This document shows, one piece after another, positions 16,773-26,577 of a stretch of DNA of 45,737 nt. Source of the DNA: an uncultured Caryophanales bacterium. Its GTDB lineage: Bacteria > Bacillota_I > Bacilli_A > RF39 > UBA660. The translations under genes and the position numbers were made by a program. The stretch covers positions 1-45,737 of the forward strand of contig CAMOQR010000009.1 in the NCBI GenBank assembly GCA_946623125.1, in the 5' to 3' direction. The notes under the pieces were generated by a model. That model worked only from the letters and a program-made list of their open reading frames with translations, made no database searches and was not told where the DNA came from. The number at the start of each line of letters is the position of its first letter. The stretch's first letter is position 1.

Positions 16773-18416
16773 CTAAATTAATGATAATATTATGAAAATA
16801 ATTAATAAAATAACAAATAATTCTAATAATAGTTTCCAAATATTTTTCAACCATTTACTATATGATACTCCTAAATAAGAAAGAGCAGTCATTAAGATGA
16901 AACTAGTTGGAGCAAATAATGTAGTAAATCCATACATAGTTTGAGCAATAATACCAACATTAGCATAATTATCTGCATTAGTAACTACAGAAGTATAATA
17001 TGGTAATACTGCTTGGAATACATAAGTAGGATCAACATTGAATAAAGAAGATAAAATCATAACAATCATAGTTGTAATAATATTAAATCCTTTACTAATT
17101 CCTAAAATAGCCTTATATAATGACATTTGGAATGGATGATAAGTAACAACTACCAAAACAGTATAAACTAAAATAGAAATTACTGCTGGAGCAAGAGCCT
17201 TTTTAGCACCTTGAATAAATCCATCAAATAACTCATCAATTTTAATTTTATAAATAATAGATAAAATTAAAATAACAAGTGCCATTGGTAAGAACATATC
17301 AATAATTGACCAATTACCAAATGAATTAACAGATCCATATACTTTAGCAAAAATTGGGAATCCAAATAATTCAAATTCAGTAACAGATTTAGTAATATCA
17401 TCAAATAAAGTTACACCAAATCCTCCTTCTCCCCAATTAATGAATGCCATTACAAATAGTATAAACATTAATGAGAAAAGAACAACAAATGGCCATATCT
17501 TATGAGTTATTTCAACTCTAGAAGGAACCAAATAAGAATCTTTTTCAGAATCGTTTACTACACTTTCTTTAACAACAATAATATCTTCATCTCTCAAAGC
17601 CGCTTTATTTACATTTTTATGAGACTTATTAGATTTTGTTGATTTTGTATTCTTAGAATTCTTAGAACCTCCAGTAGACTTAGAATTCTTAGAAGAAGTT
17701 GTAGTTTTTTTAGTAGTAGTCTTAGGTTTTGTATCTTTTTCTTCTTCTACTTTTTCAATTACAGGTTCACTCTTCTTTTCTTCTTTTTTATTAACTTTAA
17801 TAGTTCCCATAGTATTTTTAATATACATAAATAAATTAAATAACAATAATACTAATCCAACTAATAAGATTACAAAACGAACACCGATTTGATAATCAAT
17901 TTTTAAAGATAATAAATTAGTTAAAAGATTTAAATTCGTAACAGAATATGTAGAACCTAAAAGTCCAACAGCCATTGAACCAACAACTACCATTGCTGCA
18001 ACAATTTTATCATATCCTAATAGTAAAATTAATGATACAACAAATGGTACAAAGAAAATAAATCCAACTTGTAATCCTGCAATACTTACACCAAAAGCAA
18101 ATAAAACAGAAATTATTGCTAAAAATACTTTTTCCTTTCCTTCAAATTTTGAAGCAACCTTATCTAAAAAGGTACGATAAGCAGGAATTTTATATAAAAT
18201 TCCATAAAATCCTCCAACTAAGATTATAAAAATTGCATAATGTCCAAAATATGATACTGTAGTCATAGGATAATTAAACAATTCAGATAATCCCATTTGA
18301 ACGCGTCCTTGATCTATATATTTTCCTGAATAATAAGCAGCTGGAAATATCCAAGAAAGCAATAGAAATACTAAGATAGTAATAAGAACGACTTTCACTA
18401 TATTATGTTTTTTCAT
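16773..18416 (-). CDS. DcuC/YfcC-like membrane transporter with a basic linker
   Basis: 547 aa with around 11-12 predicted membrane spans in two halves. The first half (residues 5-205) includes SWIFPAAYY, GGFYGILYKIP and FEGKEKVFLAIISVLFAFG, which resemble the YfcC/DcuC family of anaerobic C4-dicarboxylate or amino acid carriers. Between the halves, about residues 210-285, lies a soluble segment extremely rich in Lys, Ser, Thr and Asn, probably cytoplasmic and not typical of the family. The second half (310-547) has six further spans. Substrate unknown. Monocistronic: promoter 18435-18464 and a terminator follow it. Membership is by pattern, not alignment. Confidence 0.7.
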   Translation of the reverse strand: MKKHNIVKVVLITILVFLLLSWIFPAAYYSGKYIDQGRVQMGLSELFNYPMTTVSYFGHYAIFIILVGGFYGILYKIPAYRTFLDKVASKFEGKEKVFLAIISVLFAFGVSIAGLQVGFIFFVPFVVSLILLLGYDKIVAAMVVVGSMAVGLLGSTYSVTNLNLLTNLLSLKIDYQIGVRFVILLVGLVLLLFNLFMYIKNTMGTIKVNKKEEKKSEPVIEKVEEEKDTKPKTTTKKTTTSSKNSKSTGGSKNSKNTKSTKSNKSHKNVNKAALRDEDIIVVKESVVNDSEKDSYLVPSRVEITHKIWPFVVLFSLMFILFVMAFINWGEGGFGVTLFDDITKSVTEFELFGFPIFAKVYGSVNSFGNWSIIDMFLPMALVILILSIIYKIKIDELFDGFIQGAKKALAPAVISILVYTVLVVVTYHPFQMSLYKAILGISKGFNIITTMIVMILSSLFNVDPTYVFQAVLPYYTSVVTNADNYANVGIIAQTMYGFTTLFAPTSFILMTALSYLGVSYSKWLKNIWKLLLELFVILLIIFIILSLI

Positions 18417-18434
18417 AATTAACCTCCCATAATA

Positions 18435-18464
18435 ATTATAAACTATTATTGAAAAATTTTACAA
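18435..18464 (-). promoter_or_regulatory. Promoter of the DcuC/YfcC-like gene
   Basis: TTGTAA (18459-18464), 18 bp, TATAAT (18435-18440), then GGGAGG before the ATG at 18416. Confidence 0.6.
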
Positions 18465-18493
18465 GTACTTACAAAGGAATTTCACAAAATAAA

Positions 18494-18522
18494 TAAAAAA
18501 TATGAGAAATCTCATATTTTTT
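18494..18522 (-). terminator. lysS terminator
   Basis: AAAAATATGAG and CTCATATTTTT form an 11-bp stem overlapping the lysS stop; the T run on the minus strand follows. Confidence 0.85.
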
Positions 18523-20005
18523 ATTTTCTTTCTTTCATCGTTGGGAATAAAATGACATCACGAATAGAATCTTGTTCCGTAAATAACATAACTAATCGAT
18601 CAATACCATATCCAATTCCACCAGCAGGTGGCATACCATACTCTAATGACTCAACAAAATCCATATCAATGTCATTTGCCTCTTCATTTCCAAGATTTCT
18701 TTCAGCAAGTTGTGCTTCAAATCTTTCTAATTGATCAATAGGATCATTTAATTCTGTATAAGCATTTGCAAATTCTTTTCCTGCCATAAACAATTCAAAA
18801 CGATCAACAAATCTAGGATCATCTGGATTTTTCTTAGTAAGTGGAGATATTTCTAATGGATGCCCATATAGAAAGGTAGGTTGAATTAAAGTTTCTTCAA
18901 CATACTTTTCAAAGAATTTATTAATAATATGTCCATAAGCCTTCTCATGCTCTTCTAACACAATTTGATGCTCCTCAGCCAATTTTAAACAAGTATCCAA
19001 ATCATGAATTTCTTTAAAATCAATACCTGTCTTCTCTTTAATTGCATCCGTCATACTGATTCTCTTCCATGGACCTTCCAAATTAATATCATATCCACCA
19101 AAATGATACACCATCTTACCAAAAACATCTTTAGCAATCGTTGTATACATACCTTCTGTAATATCCATCATACCTTCCAAATCACTATAAGCAAGATATG
19201 CTTCCATTAATGTAAACTCAGGATTATGTTTAGGATCCATTCCTTCATTACGGAATACTCTACCAATTTCATAAACTGCTTCCATTCCACCAACTAATAA
19301 TCTCTTTAAAGGTAACTCCAAAGCAATTCTTAAATACATATCTAAATTCTGTGCATTATGATGCGTTGCAAAAGGTCTAGCAGAGGCTCCTGTTAATAAA
19401 GTTGTTAAAACTGGAGTTTCAACCTCTGTGAAACCTAAATGATCCATATAATTTTGAATACAACGAATAATTCTAGGTCTTAAAAAGGCAACTTTTTTAG
19501 AATCTTCATTCATAATTAAATCAACATAACGACGACGATATCTCTCTTCGACATCTGTTAACCCATGGAACTTTTCAGGTAGAGGACGTAATGCTTTAAC
19601 AAGATGTGTATACTCTAAACATTTAATCGTAACCTCACCAGTTTTGGTTTTCATAATTTTACCATAAACACCAACAATATCACCAATATCGGCAGATTTA
19701 AATAACTCGTATACTTCTTCCCCAACATCATTAATAGATATATATACCTGTATAGAACCAGTTTTATCTTGAATCGTGAAAAATGAGGCCTTACCCATTC
19801 TTCGAATAAACATAATTCTACCAGCAACTTTTGCAGTATCATTCATACTTTCAAAAGCATCATGGTCAACGTCTATATATTTTTCTCTAATATCATTTGC
19901 AAAATCTCTTCGATCATAACGATGACCAAAAGGATCAAGTCCTTTTTCTCTTAATTGATTACATTTTTCTCTACGAACTAACTCTTGTTCACTAAATTCT
20001 CTCAT
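18521..20005 (-). CDS. lysS: Lysyl-tRNA synthetase, class II
   Basis: 494 aa, normal length. N-terminal OB-fold anticodon-binding domain (about residues 55-145, with VAGRIMFIRRMGKASFFTIQD), then the class II catalytic core: motif 1 near residue 185, motif 2 YEIGRVFRNEGMD near 245-257 and motif 3 GGIGYGIDRLVMLF near 465-478. Start ATG at 20005 follows AGGAGTG. Third gene after dusB and the RDD gene, so lysine charging is co-transcribed with a tRNA dihydrouridine synthase, as dusB-lysS are neighbours in Bacillus. Confidence 0.98.
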   Translation of the reverse strand: MREFSEQELVRREKCNQLREKGLDPFGHRYDRRDFANDIREKYIDVDHDAFESMNDTAKVAGRIMFIRRMGKASFFTIQDKTGSIQVYISINDVGEEVYELFKSADIGDIVGVYGKIMKTKTGEVTIKCLEYTHLVKALRPLPEKFHGLTDVEERYRRRYVDLIMNEDSKKVAFLRPRIIRCIQNYMDHLGFTEVETPVLTTLLTGASARPFATHHNAQNLDMYLRIALELPLKRLLVGGMEAVYEIGRVFRNEGMDPKHNPEFTLMEAYLAYSDLEGMMDITEGMYTTIAKDVFGKMVYHFGGYDINLEGPWKRISMTDAIKEKTGIDFKEIHDLDTCLKLAEEHQIVLEEHEKAYGHIINKFFEKYVEETLIQPTFLYGHPLEISPLTKKNPDDPRFVDRFELFMAGKEFANAYTELNDPIDQLERFEAQLAERNLGNEEANDIDMDFVESLEYGMPPAGGIGYGIDRLVMLFTEQDSIRDVILFPTMKERK

Positions 20006-20015
20006 ATAAACACTC

Positions 20016-20648
20016 CTATTTTAATCTAATAACTTTCGTATGTACCAACCGATCATGAATCGCCAATCCATCCCTACCACAAATAATCATAAAAAATGAA
20101 ACTATCATAATAGTATACTGAATCATGCTAAATAATCCAACACAATAAAAGTAAGATGTTCTAGATGCAAATGTCAAAAACAAAACAGATAATAAATCTA
20201 ATAAAATTGAATTTGCTAAAAATGCACGAAATACCATTTGATTCGTACTCAATTCACCATCCGTTGAAATAACACGAATTCTGAGTAGTTTTTTACCAAT
20301 CGTTTGCCCATTATTATAAAGTGGTACAACAACATAATAAACAAGTCCCAAAAGAACTCCAAAAATAGTAACAAAACCATTATTTCTGGCAATAGCATAC
20401 TCAATATTTATAAATTCTGCAACATATTCATTCATTTGAACATCTTCTTTTTCAAACTTTTCCATTATCTCTATATAATCCTTTTCCAAAGAATCTAACT
20501 TTTTAGAATCAACAAAAGGATACGCAAGTATAGAAGATAATAATGAAACTATAAATACATCAATCAAAAAGGCAAGTAATCTTTGTGATAAAAAAGCCTT
20601 ATCTGTAATTTCTTCCTTTTTTTCCAAATTATCATCTTTCTTATTCAT
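20016..20648 (-). CDS. RDD family membrane protein
   Basis: 210 aa. The N-terminal [20 protein letters not shown] carries the Arg and Asp of the RDD family, with membrane spans at about residues 29-48, 95-115, 145-165 and 170-192, and [13 protein letters not shown] typical of the family's loop. About 45 residues between the first two spans are acidic and probably extracytoplasmic. Function of the family is poorly defined, some members being Na+/H+ antiporters. Start overlaps the dusB end by 8 bp with GGGAGGG upstream, so it is translationally coupled. Confidence 0.85.
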   Translation of the reverse strand: MNKKDDNLEKKEEITDKAFLSQRLLAFLIDVFIVSLLSSILAYPFVDSKKLDSLEKDYIEIMEKFEKEDVQMNEYVAEFINIEYAIARNNGFVTIFGVLLGLVYYVVVPLYNNGQTIGKKLLRIRVISTDGELSTNQMVFRAFLANSILLDLLSVLFLTFASRTSYFYCVGLFSMIQYTIMIVSFFMIICGRDGLAIHDRLVHTKVIRLK

Positions 20649-21621
20649 CTAAACATCCCTCCCTAAACTCATATAATAATGAAATTATATCATGAATATT
20701 AGAAGTTTGATAGACTTTATTTTTTAATTCATTGGCTCCTTTAATACCTTTAAAATACCATCCAATATGATTTCTCATTTCTAAACAAGCGATCTTTTCA
20801 TCTTTTAACTCACATAAATACTGAAGATGTTTTAAACACATATCAACACGGTCCTTTAAAGAAACAGAAATCATATTTTTATGATCTAAATATAAAATAC
20901 AATTTTGAATTAACCATGGATTACCCAAAACACCTCTACCAATCATAACAGCATCACATTTAGTTTCATCAAGCATTCTTTTAGCATCCTCTGGACTCTT
21001 AATATCACCATTTCCAATAACAGGAATAGAAACATTTTCTTTCACCTGTTTTATAAGACTCCAATCAGCCTTACCACTATAACCTTGACTTCTTGTCCTA
21101 GGATGAACACAAATTGCGCTTGCTCCGGCCTTTTCAATAATCTTAGCCACTTCTACAGCATTAATATGATTTTGATCCCATCCACTTCTAATTTTAACAG
21201 TAACAGGAACAGAAACCGCATCAACAACAGCAGATACAATTTCATATATTTTAGAGGGATTTTTTAATAAAGCAGAACCTGCTTGAGCCCGTAAAGCCAC
21301 CTTAGGAACAGGACATCCCATATTGATATCAATAATATCAGGATGCATATTTTCTTCAATATATTTTGCCGCATAAACAAAAGAATCTACATCTGTTCCA
21401 AATATTTGCTGAGAAATAGGTCTTTCAAAATCAGTCATCATTAACATATCAAGAGTCTTCTGATTATGAAAAGTAATAGCCTTATCACTCACCATCTCTG
21501 CATAAATTAATCCACAACCCATTTCCTTACATATTCTACGATAAGCAGAATTACTAATTCCAGCCATAGGTGCTAATACAATTTGATTTGAAATAGAAAC
21601 ATTGCCAATCTTCCATTTCAT
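20641..21621 (-). CDS. dusB: tRNA-dihydrouridine synthase
   Basis: 326 aa FMN-dependent reductase that makes dihydrouridine in tRNA. TIM barrel with the family signature: [16 protein letters not shown] near residue 15, [12 protein letters not shown] near residue 98 containing the catalytic Cys, [26 protein letters not shown], and VIGNGDI. C-terminal helical domain with [10 protein letters not shown]. Start ATG at 21621 follows GAGGTGG. First gene of the dusB-RDD-lysS transcript, with a strong promoter. Confidence 0.95.
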   Translation of the reverse strand: MKWKIGNVSISNQIVLAPMAGISNSAYRRICKEMGCGLIYAEMVSDKAITFHNQKTLDMLMMTDFERPISQQIFGTDVDSFVYAAKYIEENMHPDIIDINMGCPVPKVALRAQAGSALLKNPSKIYEIVSAVVDAVSVPVTVKIRSGWDQNHINAVEVAKIIEKAGASAICVHPRTRSQGYSGKADWSLIKQVKENVSIPVIGNGDIKSPEDAKRMLDETKCDAVMIGRGVLGNPWLIQNCILYLDHKNMISVSLKDRVDMCLKHLQYLCELKDEKIACLEMRNHIGWYFKGIKGANELKNKVYQTSNIHDIISLLYEFREGCLDE

Positions 21622-21643
21622 AAAACCACCTCAAAACAAGCAT

Positions 21644-21672
21644 ATTATACCCCAAAATAAACAAAACAGCAA
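21644..21672 (-). promoter_or_regulatory. Promoter of dusB-RDD-lysS
   Basis: TTGCTG (21667-21672), 17 bp, TATAAT (21644-21649). Confidence 0.8.
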
Positions 21673-21697
21673 GAAAAAAAGAATACGCAAAGTATTC
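21673..21697 (-). terminator. mscL terminator
   Basis: GAATAC/GTATTC stem, five-base loop, then seven Ts on the minus strand, next to the mscL stop. Confidence 0.85.
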
Positions 21698-22131
21698 TAT
21701 TTATTCTTCTTTAAAGCATCTCTTATTTCTTCTAATAAAAGAACTTCATCTGATTTTTTTGGAGCCTCTTCAACTTTCTTTTTTCCAATATTAGAAATTT
21801 TATTAAATGTCTTTAATAACATAAAAAGTACAAAAGCCATAATAATAAAATTAATAATAGCAGTTAAGAAATGACCATAATTTAATGATTGTCCACCATA
21901 AATTTTAATTTGACCAGCAACCTCTGCTCCTCCAATACCATTGATAAGAGGGTTAATAAAATCATCAGTTAATGCAGTTACAATCCCTGAAAAAGCACCA
22001 CCAATAATAACTCCGACAGCCATATCCATTACATTTCCACGTAATACAAATTCTTTGAACTCTCCTAAAAATCCAGTACCTTTCTTTTTTAATTTAGCTA
22101 TTTCTTCTTTATCTACTACTTTTTTAGCCAC
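21697..22131 (-). CDS. mscL: Large-conductance mechanosensitive channel
   Basis: 144 aa from GTG at 22131, eight bases after AAGGAG; the open frame also has a GTG three codons upstream, which sits too near the ribosome binding site. N-terminal cytoplasmic stretch, then TM1 with FKEFVLRGNVMDMAVGVIIG, an extracellular loop, TM2 around residues 88-108 and a C-terminal charged helix (LEEIRDALKKNK). Homopentamer that opens on hypo-osmotic shock. Single-gene transcript between ftsH and dusB; not at this place in B. subtilis. Confidence 0.95.
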   Translation of the reverse strand: MAKKVVDKEEIAKLKKKGTGFLGEFKEFVLRGNVMDMAVGVIIGGAFSGIVTALTDDFINPLINGIGGAEVAGQIKIYGGQSLNYGHFLTAIINFIIMAFVLFMLLKTFNKISNIGKKKVEEAPKKSDEVLLLEEIRDALKKNK

Positions 22132-22154
22132 AATAATCACTCCTTTTAATTATT

Positions 22155-22182
22155 ATTATAATAAATATTAACTTTTTTGCAA
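22155..22182 (-). promoter_or_regulatory. Promoter of mscL
   Basis: TTGCAA (22177-22182), 16 bp, TATAAT (22155-22160). Confidence 0.75.
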
Positions 22183-22211
22183 GAAAAAAAGAATTAGACA
22201 TCTAATTCTTT
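22183..22211 (-). terminator. ftsH terminator
   Basis: AAGAATTAGA/TCTAATTCTT stem with a two-base turn, seven Ts after it; the ftsH stop codon lies inside the stem. Confidence 0.85.
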
Positions 22212-24164
22212 TAATAATTCCGCCTTATTCATTTTTGAATAATTTTTAACACCTTTTTCCTTAGCAATTTCTCTTAATTTAGTGATGGATAAAGATTCAA
22301 GATTATTCTCATCTTCTTCAGGCATTTTTTTATGTTCAACCAAATAATCAATTTGTTCTTTAGTTAAAGTCTCATATTCCAATAATGTTTCAGCAATTAA
22401 TTTTAATAAGTCTTTATTTTTATTAATTATTTCTTTTGCTTTCTTATGGCATTCATTAATAATCTTTCTCATTTCCATATCAATTTCATTTGCAACTTCA
22501 TTAGAAAAATGTTGAGGTTTATTATAATCTCTTCCTAAGAAAACACTGCCAGATTGTTGTTCAAATTGAAGTGGTCCTAAATCACTCATACCATATTCCG
22601 TAACCATTGCACGTACAATCTTAGTTGCTTTTTCAAAATCATTATGAGCACCTGTTGTTATTTCTCCAAAAGTAATTTCCTCAGCACTTCTTCCACCAAG
22701 TAAACCAGTAATTTCTTCCAACAAATCTGTCTTAGTAGAACATAATTTTTCTTCACTAGGAACCATCATATTGTATCCACCAGCAGAACCACGAGGAATA
22801 ATAGTAACCTTTTGAACAACGCTTGCACTTCTAAGTTTTAAACCAACTACCGCATGACCAGCCTCATGATAAGCAACTAACTTACGATCATTTTCTGTAT
22901 ATTTATGACTTACTTTTGCAGGTCCCATTAAAACACGATCTGTTGCCTCATCAATCTCACTCATAGTAATTTCATTCTTATTTCTACGTACAGCAAGTAA
23001 AGCAGCCTCATTTAATAAGTTCTCCAAATCTGCTCCACTAAAGCCAGGTGTTCTTTTTGCAAGATTTTGTAACGTAATACCATCAGCTAAAATCTTATTC
23101 TTTGCATGAACAGCAAGGATTTCTTCACGTCCTTTTACATCAGGTAAATTAACAGTAACTTGTCTATCAAAACGACCAGGACGAAGTAATGCAGGATCTA
23201 AAACATCAGGTCTATTTGTAGCAGCAATGATAATAATTCCTTCATTAGCACCAAAACCATCCATTTCAGTAAGTAACTGATTTAAAGTTTGCTCACGTTC
23301 ATCATGTCCTCCACCTAAACCAGTTCCCCTTTGACGACCGACAGCATCTATCTCATCAATAAAGATTAAACAAGGAGCATTTCTTTTAGCCTCTTTAAAC
23401 ATATCACGAACACGAGATGCACCTACACCAACAAACAATTCAACAAAATCAGATCCACTAATAAAGTAGAAAGGAACATCAGCCTCACCTGCAACTGCTT
23501 TTGCAAGTAAAGTTTTTCCAGTTCCAGGAGGACCCATTAATAATACTCCCTTAGGAATTCTTGCACCTAATTTTTGAAATTTCTTTGGAGCCTTTAAAAA
23601 ATCAATTAACTCTTTAACTTCTTCTTTTTCTTCTTTTAAACCAGCAACATCTTTAAAAGTAACTTTATTACTATCATTTACCAATCTTGCTCTACTCTTA
23701 CCAAAGTCTAAAGAACTTTTGCTACCAGCCATTTGCTTATTAAAAAACCAAAAAGCAAATACAACCAAAATAGCAATTGGTAAGAAATTAACAAGAACAA
23801 TCAACCAAGCAGATGCTTCAGGATCTGGATGAACAATCAATTTAAAATCTTGTTCATCACTTGCATCAACAAGTCTTTTCATAACCTGTTCACTTAAAGG
23901 TAAAACAACTTCAAAATATTCCCCTTCTTTATAATTAGTCAAAGTACCGGTTACATCATAAACATATCCACTACCTCTAGTAACTACCTCTAACTCTTCA
24001 ATTTTTCCACCATCAAGCTTTTCCATAAATTTATCATATGTAAGAGTATGTTTATCAGAATTATTTACGTTAAAATAAAAGAAAACACCGAACATAATAA
24101 TAAAAATAAATAAATATGGTAAAAGTCCTTTTTTTAATGTTTTTTTATCTATTCCACTATTCAC
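22194..24164 (-). CDS. ftsH: Membrane AAA+ zinc metalloprotease FtsH with an extra C-terminal domain
   Basis: 656 aa. Two N-terminal membrane spans (about residues 12-30 and 117-140) around an extracytoplasmic domain, AAA+ module with Walker A GPPGTGKT near 211-218, Walker B IFIDEID and SRH GRFDRQ, then the peptidase site HEAGH near residues 431-435. Degrades misfolded membrane proteins and regulators. After the peptidase domain there is an added segment of about 33 residues ([20 protein letters not shown], then NKAELLKEL) that resembles the SAP/Rho-N helix-extended-helix fold. Start ATG at 24164 with GGAGG. tilS precedes it directly; hprT, usually between them in Bacillus, is missing. Confidence 0.97.
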   Translation of the reverse strand: MNSGIDKKTLKKGLLPYLFIFIIMFGVFFYFNVNNSDKHTLTYDKFMEKLDGGKIEELEVVTRGSGYVYDVTGTLTNYKEGEYFEVVLPLSEQVMKRLVDASDEQDFKLIVHPDPEASAWLIVLVNFLPIAILVVFAFWFFNKQMAGSKSSLDFGKSRARLVNDSNKVTFKDVAGLKEEKEEVKELIDFLKAPKKFQKLGARIPKGVLLMGPPGTGKTLLAKAVAGEADVPFYFISGSDFVELFVGVGASRVRDMFKEAKRNAPCLIFIDEIDAVGRQRGTGLGGGHDEREQTLNQLLTEMDGFGANEGIIIIAATNRPDVLDPALLRPGRFDRQVTVNLPDVKGREEILAVHAKNKILADGITLQNLAKRTPGFSGADLENLLNEAALLAVRRNKNEITMSEIDEATDRVLMGPAKVSHKYTENDRKLVAYHEAGHAVVGLKLRSASVVQKVTIIPRGSAGGYNMMVPSEEKLCSTKTDLLEEITGLLGGRSAEEITFGEITTGAHNDFEKATKIVRAMVTEYGMSDLGPLQFEQQSGSVFLGRDYNKPQHFSNEVANEIDMEMRKIINECHKKAKEIINKNKDLLKLIAETLLEYETLTKEQIDYLVEHKKMPEEDENNLESLSITKLREIAKEKGVKNYSKMNKAELLKELDV

Positions 24165-24176
24165 TATAATTCCTCC

Positions 24177-25490
24177 TTAGTTATATCTCAATATTATATC
24201 ATATTCTTCATTATTTTTTTTATCAAATTTTGATTTTTTTATTCCAGGAATCCATACAACCATACCTGTAGAATCTGTAACAATAGGCCATAAATCTCTT
24301 TCTTGAACAGATATTTTTTTATCAATAAAAATATCTTTAATTTTTTTTGAACCATTCAAACCTTTTACACAAATTCGATCTCCCATTTTCCGAGTTCTTA
24401 TCACTAAAGGTAATAATAAATCTTTTGAATTCAATCGACAAACAAAATTACTATTATTATCAACATTAGATACACGTTCAATAGAATGATGATTAGGTAA
24501 TAAAGCAAAACGATCAAATTCAATTTCGTAACTTAAAATTTCATCAACATCTCTTACAAAACGTAATTCATTATATTTCTTATTAACAATAACATTGTTA
24601 GGTAAATTTACAAAACTATTTGCCTTTCTAGAATGAATTAGACTTAAAATCAATTCAATATGACGATCATGAATCAAAATTAAATCATCTTGATAATATT
24701 TTCCTAAAAAATAATACAAAATTTCCTTTTGAATAAAAGGTTCTTCTTCCAAAAAAGAATCAATTATAATTTTATCATCTATAATACAACGTTGAACAGC
24801 TTTTTTCGTTAATTTATCAATAAAATGACATGCCTCATCAAGATAACAACTAAATTTCAAAAACTTTAAATGTACATGTTCATCCTCTTCTTTCAAAAAA
24901 GGCAAAATATACTTACGATAACGATTTCTAGTATACTTGTCTTTTTCATTAGAAGAATCAATATAATAAGGAACATGATTAATTTTATCATACTCTTCAA
25001 GCTCAGACTTTGTAAAAGTAATTAATGGTCGAACAATTTGATAATTAGACATCTGAACAACTTTTTTAAAACCAGAATAACCTTTTAAACTAGAACCTCT
25101 AACCATTCTCATAAGAATAGTTTCCATCAAATCATCACCATGATGAGCAGTCATTAAATAATTAGCATGATACTTTGATACTACACTTTCAAAAAAATGA
25201 TAACGAATATTACGGGCTTCATTATGAAAATTATCATCACCATATTCCTCTATAACCATTGATTCAAAAATCAACTGATTATCTGCACAATAATTTTTTA
25301 AAAATTCTGCTTCTTGATAACTTTCACGACGAATATTATGATTTACATGAGCAACAATTAATAATAAATTATATTTTTTTTGAACCTTCATTAACATATC
25401 TAATAAAGCCATTGAATCAGGTCCTGTAGAACACCCTACAACAATTTTATCATTTTGATGAAATAAAAAACATTCATCAATAGAAATCAT
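24177..25490 (-). CDS. tilS: tRNA(Ile)-lysidine synthetase
   Basis: 437 aa N-type ATP pyrophosphatase that converts C34 of tRNA-Ile to lysidine so it reads AUA, an essential function with this AT-rich codon use. PP-loop VVGCSTGPDSMALLDML near residues 17-33, conserved HVNHNIR and TAHHGDDLMETILMRM, and a C-terminal TilS domain (RTRKMGDRICVKGLNGSKKI). The PP-loop Ser-Gly reads STGPDS rather than SGGxDS. Start ATG at 25490 follows GGTGGTGAT. Follows divIC, as in B. subtilis apart from the missing spoIIE. Confidence 0.95.
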   Translation of the reverse strand: MISIDECFLFHQNDKIVVGCSTGPDSMALLDMLMKVQKKYNLLLIVAHVNHNIRRESYQEAEFLKNYCADNQLIFESMVIEEYGDDNFHNEARNIRYHFFESVVSKYHANYLMTAHHGDDLMETILMRMVRGSSLKGYSGFKKVVQMSNYQIVRPLITFTKSELEEYDKINHVPYYIDSSNEKDKYTRNRYRKYILPFLKEEDEHVHLKFLKFSCYLDEACHFIDKLTKKAVQRCIIDDKIIIDSFLEEEPFIQKEILYYFLGKYYQDDLILIHDRHIELILSLIHSRKANSFVNLPNNVIVNKKYNELRFVRDVDEILSYEIEFDRFALLPNHHSIERVSNVDNNSNFVCRLNSKDLLLPLVIRTRKMGDRICVKGLNGSKKIKDIFIDKKISVQERDLWPIVTDSTGMVVWIPGIKKSKFDKKNNEEYDIILRYN

Positions 25491-25519
25491 AAAATATCAC
25501 CACCAATAAACCAATAAGT

Positions 25520-25528
25520 ATTATAACA
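25520..25528 (-). promoter_or_regulatory. Extended -10 promoter of tilS-ftsH
   Basis: TGTTATAAT on the minus strand after the divIC terminator; -35 not evident. Confidence 0.45.
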
Positions 25529-25539
25529 TATATAAACAG

Positions 25540-25566
25540 AAAAAAAGAAAAATATGAATTATTCAT
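25540..25566 (-). terminator. divIC terminator, weak
   Basis: ATGAA/TTCAT stem with a three-base loop (25554-25566) over the divIC stop, followed by a 12-base T-rich run. Confidence 0.55.
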
Positions 25567-25858
25567 CAGGAATTTGCAAAATATACTCTCCATCCTTAGA
25601 ATAAAGATATTTTTCTCTAGCATAACGAGCAATATAATCTGGATTCTGTAATCGATTTGCATCAACCTGAAGTTCTTCTTCCTTTTCTTTTAAAGCCGTT
25701 AATTCCTTCTCTAGCTCACTTTTTTCTTGATACTTGTCAAATATTTCAACCCAATATTTTCCAATAGAGAATGTCATAACAACAATGATAAAAATCGAAC
25801 CAAAACCTAATAAAATCGTTTTCTTCTTAGGACGTAATCTTTTCTTATATTTAGCCAT
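25559..25858 (-). CDS. divIC: Septum formation initiator DivIC/FtsB-like
   Basis: 99 aa from ATG at 25858, five bases after AGGTGA; an ATG three codons upstream touches the ribosome binding site. Basic cytoplasmic N-terminus, one membrane span at about residues 15-35, then a coiled coil (residues 40-70) and the conserved C-terminal NPDYIARYAREKYLYSKDGE. Forms the divisome subcomplex with FtsL and DivIB. Located after yabP-yabQ as in Bacillus. Confidence 0.9.
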   Translation of the reverse strand: MAKYKKRLRPKKKTILLGFGSIFIIVVMTFSIGKYWVEIFDKYQEKSELEKELTALKEKEEELQVDANRLQNPDYIARYAREKYLYSKDGEYILQIPDE

Positions 25859-25945
25859 CACATTCACCTACCTTTTCACTATATATTATATAACGAAGAA
25901 AGATAGAAAAAATATAAAGTATTCAACAATTTACAATAATTTACG

Positions 25946-26209
25946 CTATTTTGAAAAAAACTGATAACATATTAAAAAACCACATATTATAAATAATAAA
26001 AAATAAATATGAAGAATTCCATTATTAAAACAATAAATAACATAAAAATAAAAAAGTGAAATAAGAAAAGAAAGAAAAAAGGAAAGAAAAAGATTTTTTA
26101 AAGTTTTTTTTATCAAAAAATTGGAATAAATATATTTATAAAAGAAAAACAGGGAACAACCATAACAAAAAGAAAAGAAAAAACAGATAATTTGAATTGT
26201 TAAATTCAT
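25946..26209 (-). CDS. yabQ: YabQ-like sporulation membrane protein
   Basis: 87 aa and nearly all hydrophobic or aromatic, with three predicted spans (about residues 4-24, 38-58 and 63-83). It overlaps yabP by 4 bp (ATGA), and the order yabP-yabQ-divIC is that of B. subtilis, where YabQ is needed for spore cortex formation. Shorter than the Bacillus protein (about 210 aa). Called mainly by context and topology. Confidence 0.65.
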   Translation of the reverse strand: MNLTIQIICFFFSFCYGCSLFFFYKYIYSNFLIKKTLKNLFLSFFLSFLISLFYFYVIYCFNNGILHIYFLLFIICGFLICYQFFSK

Positions 26210-26502
26210 GAACGAAATAACCTACTAAACAAACTTTCTTCCGTATTTTTCTTATTAGAATCATTAACATATTCTAATGAATTGATAGTTCCCTTAATTG
26301 TAACATTACCTGACAATGTATCTAATTTAATTAAATCAAGATCTTCTCCCTTGATAATCATATATCCCATAGTAGTATCCAATATAAAATGATTATTATC
26401 AAATGTATCTATCTTTTTAACTCCAGTAATTACTAAAGTCTTTCTTTCTAACAAATTAACACTATGATTATAATTATTAATACTAGAATCATTTTTATCC
26501 AT
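26206..26502 (-). CDS. yabP: Spore coat assembly-type protein YabP
   Basis: 98 aa from ATG at 26502 with AGGAGG upstream; the frame continues 16 codons further up into a T-rich, unrelated stretch. Contains the YabP/YqfC-family pattern: ERKTLVITGVKKIDTFDNN, then GYMIIKGEDLDLIKLD and a Gly-containing beta segment VTIKGTINSLEY. In B. subtilis it is a sigma-E-dependent sporulation protein. Overlaps yabQ. Confidence 0.85.
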   Translation of the reverse strand: MDKNDSSINNYNHSVNLLERKTLVITGVKKIDTFDNNHFILDTTMGYMIIKGEDLDLIKLDTLSGNVTIKGTINSLEYVNDSNKKNTEESLFSRLFRS

Positions 26503-26539
26503 ATATTTCCTCCTACAAAATTTTATGAATAAAAATGAA

Positions 26540-26575
26540 AAAAAGAACAAAAAAAAGATGCAAATTGCATCTTTT
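26540..26575 (-). terminator. spoVG terminator
   Basis: AAAGATGCAA/TTGCATCTTT near-perfect hairpin (26553-26575), then eight Ts on the minus strand. Confidence 0.9.
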
Positions 26576-26577
26576 AA

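Noticed and set aside
26516-26550. Sigma-E-like -10 (CATAAAAT) before yabP
   Set aside because: One-base-off match to the -10 without a matching -35 in a region of T runs; too weak to call although yabP is sigma-E dependent in Bacillus.
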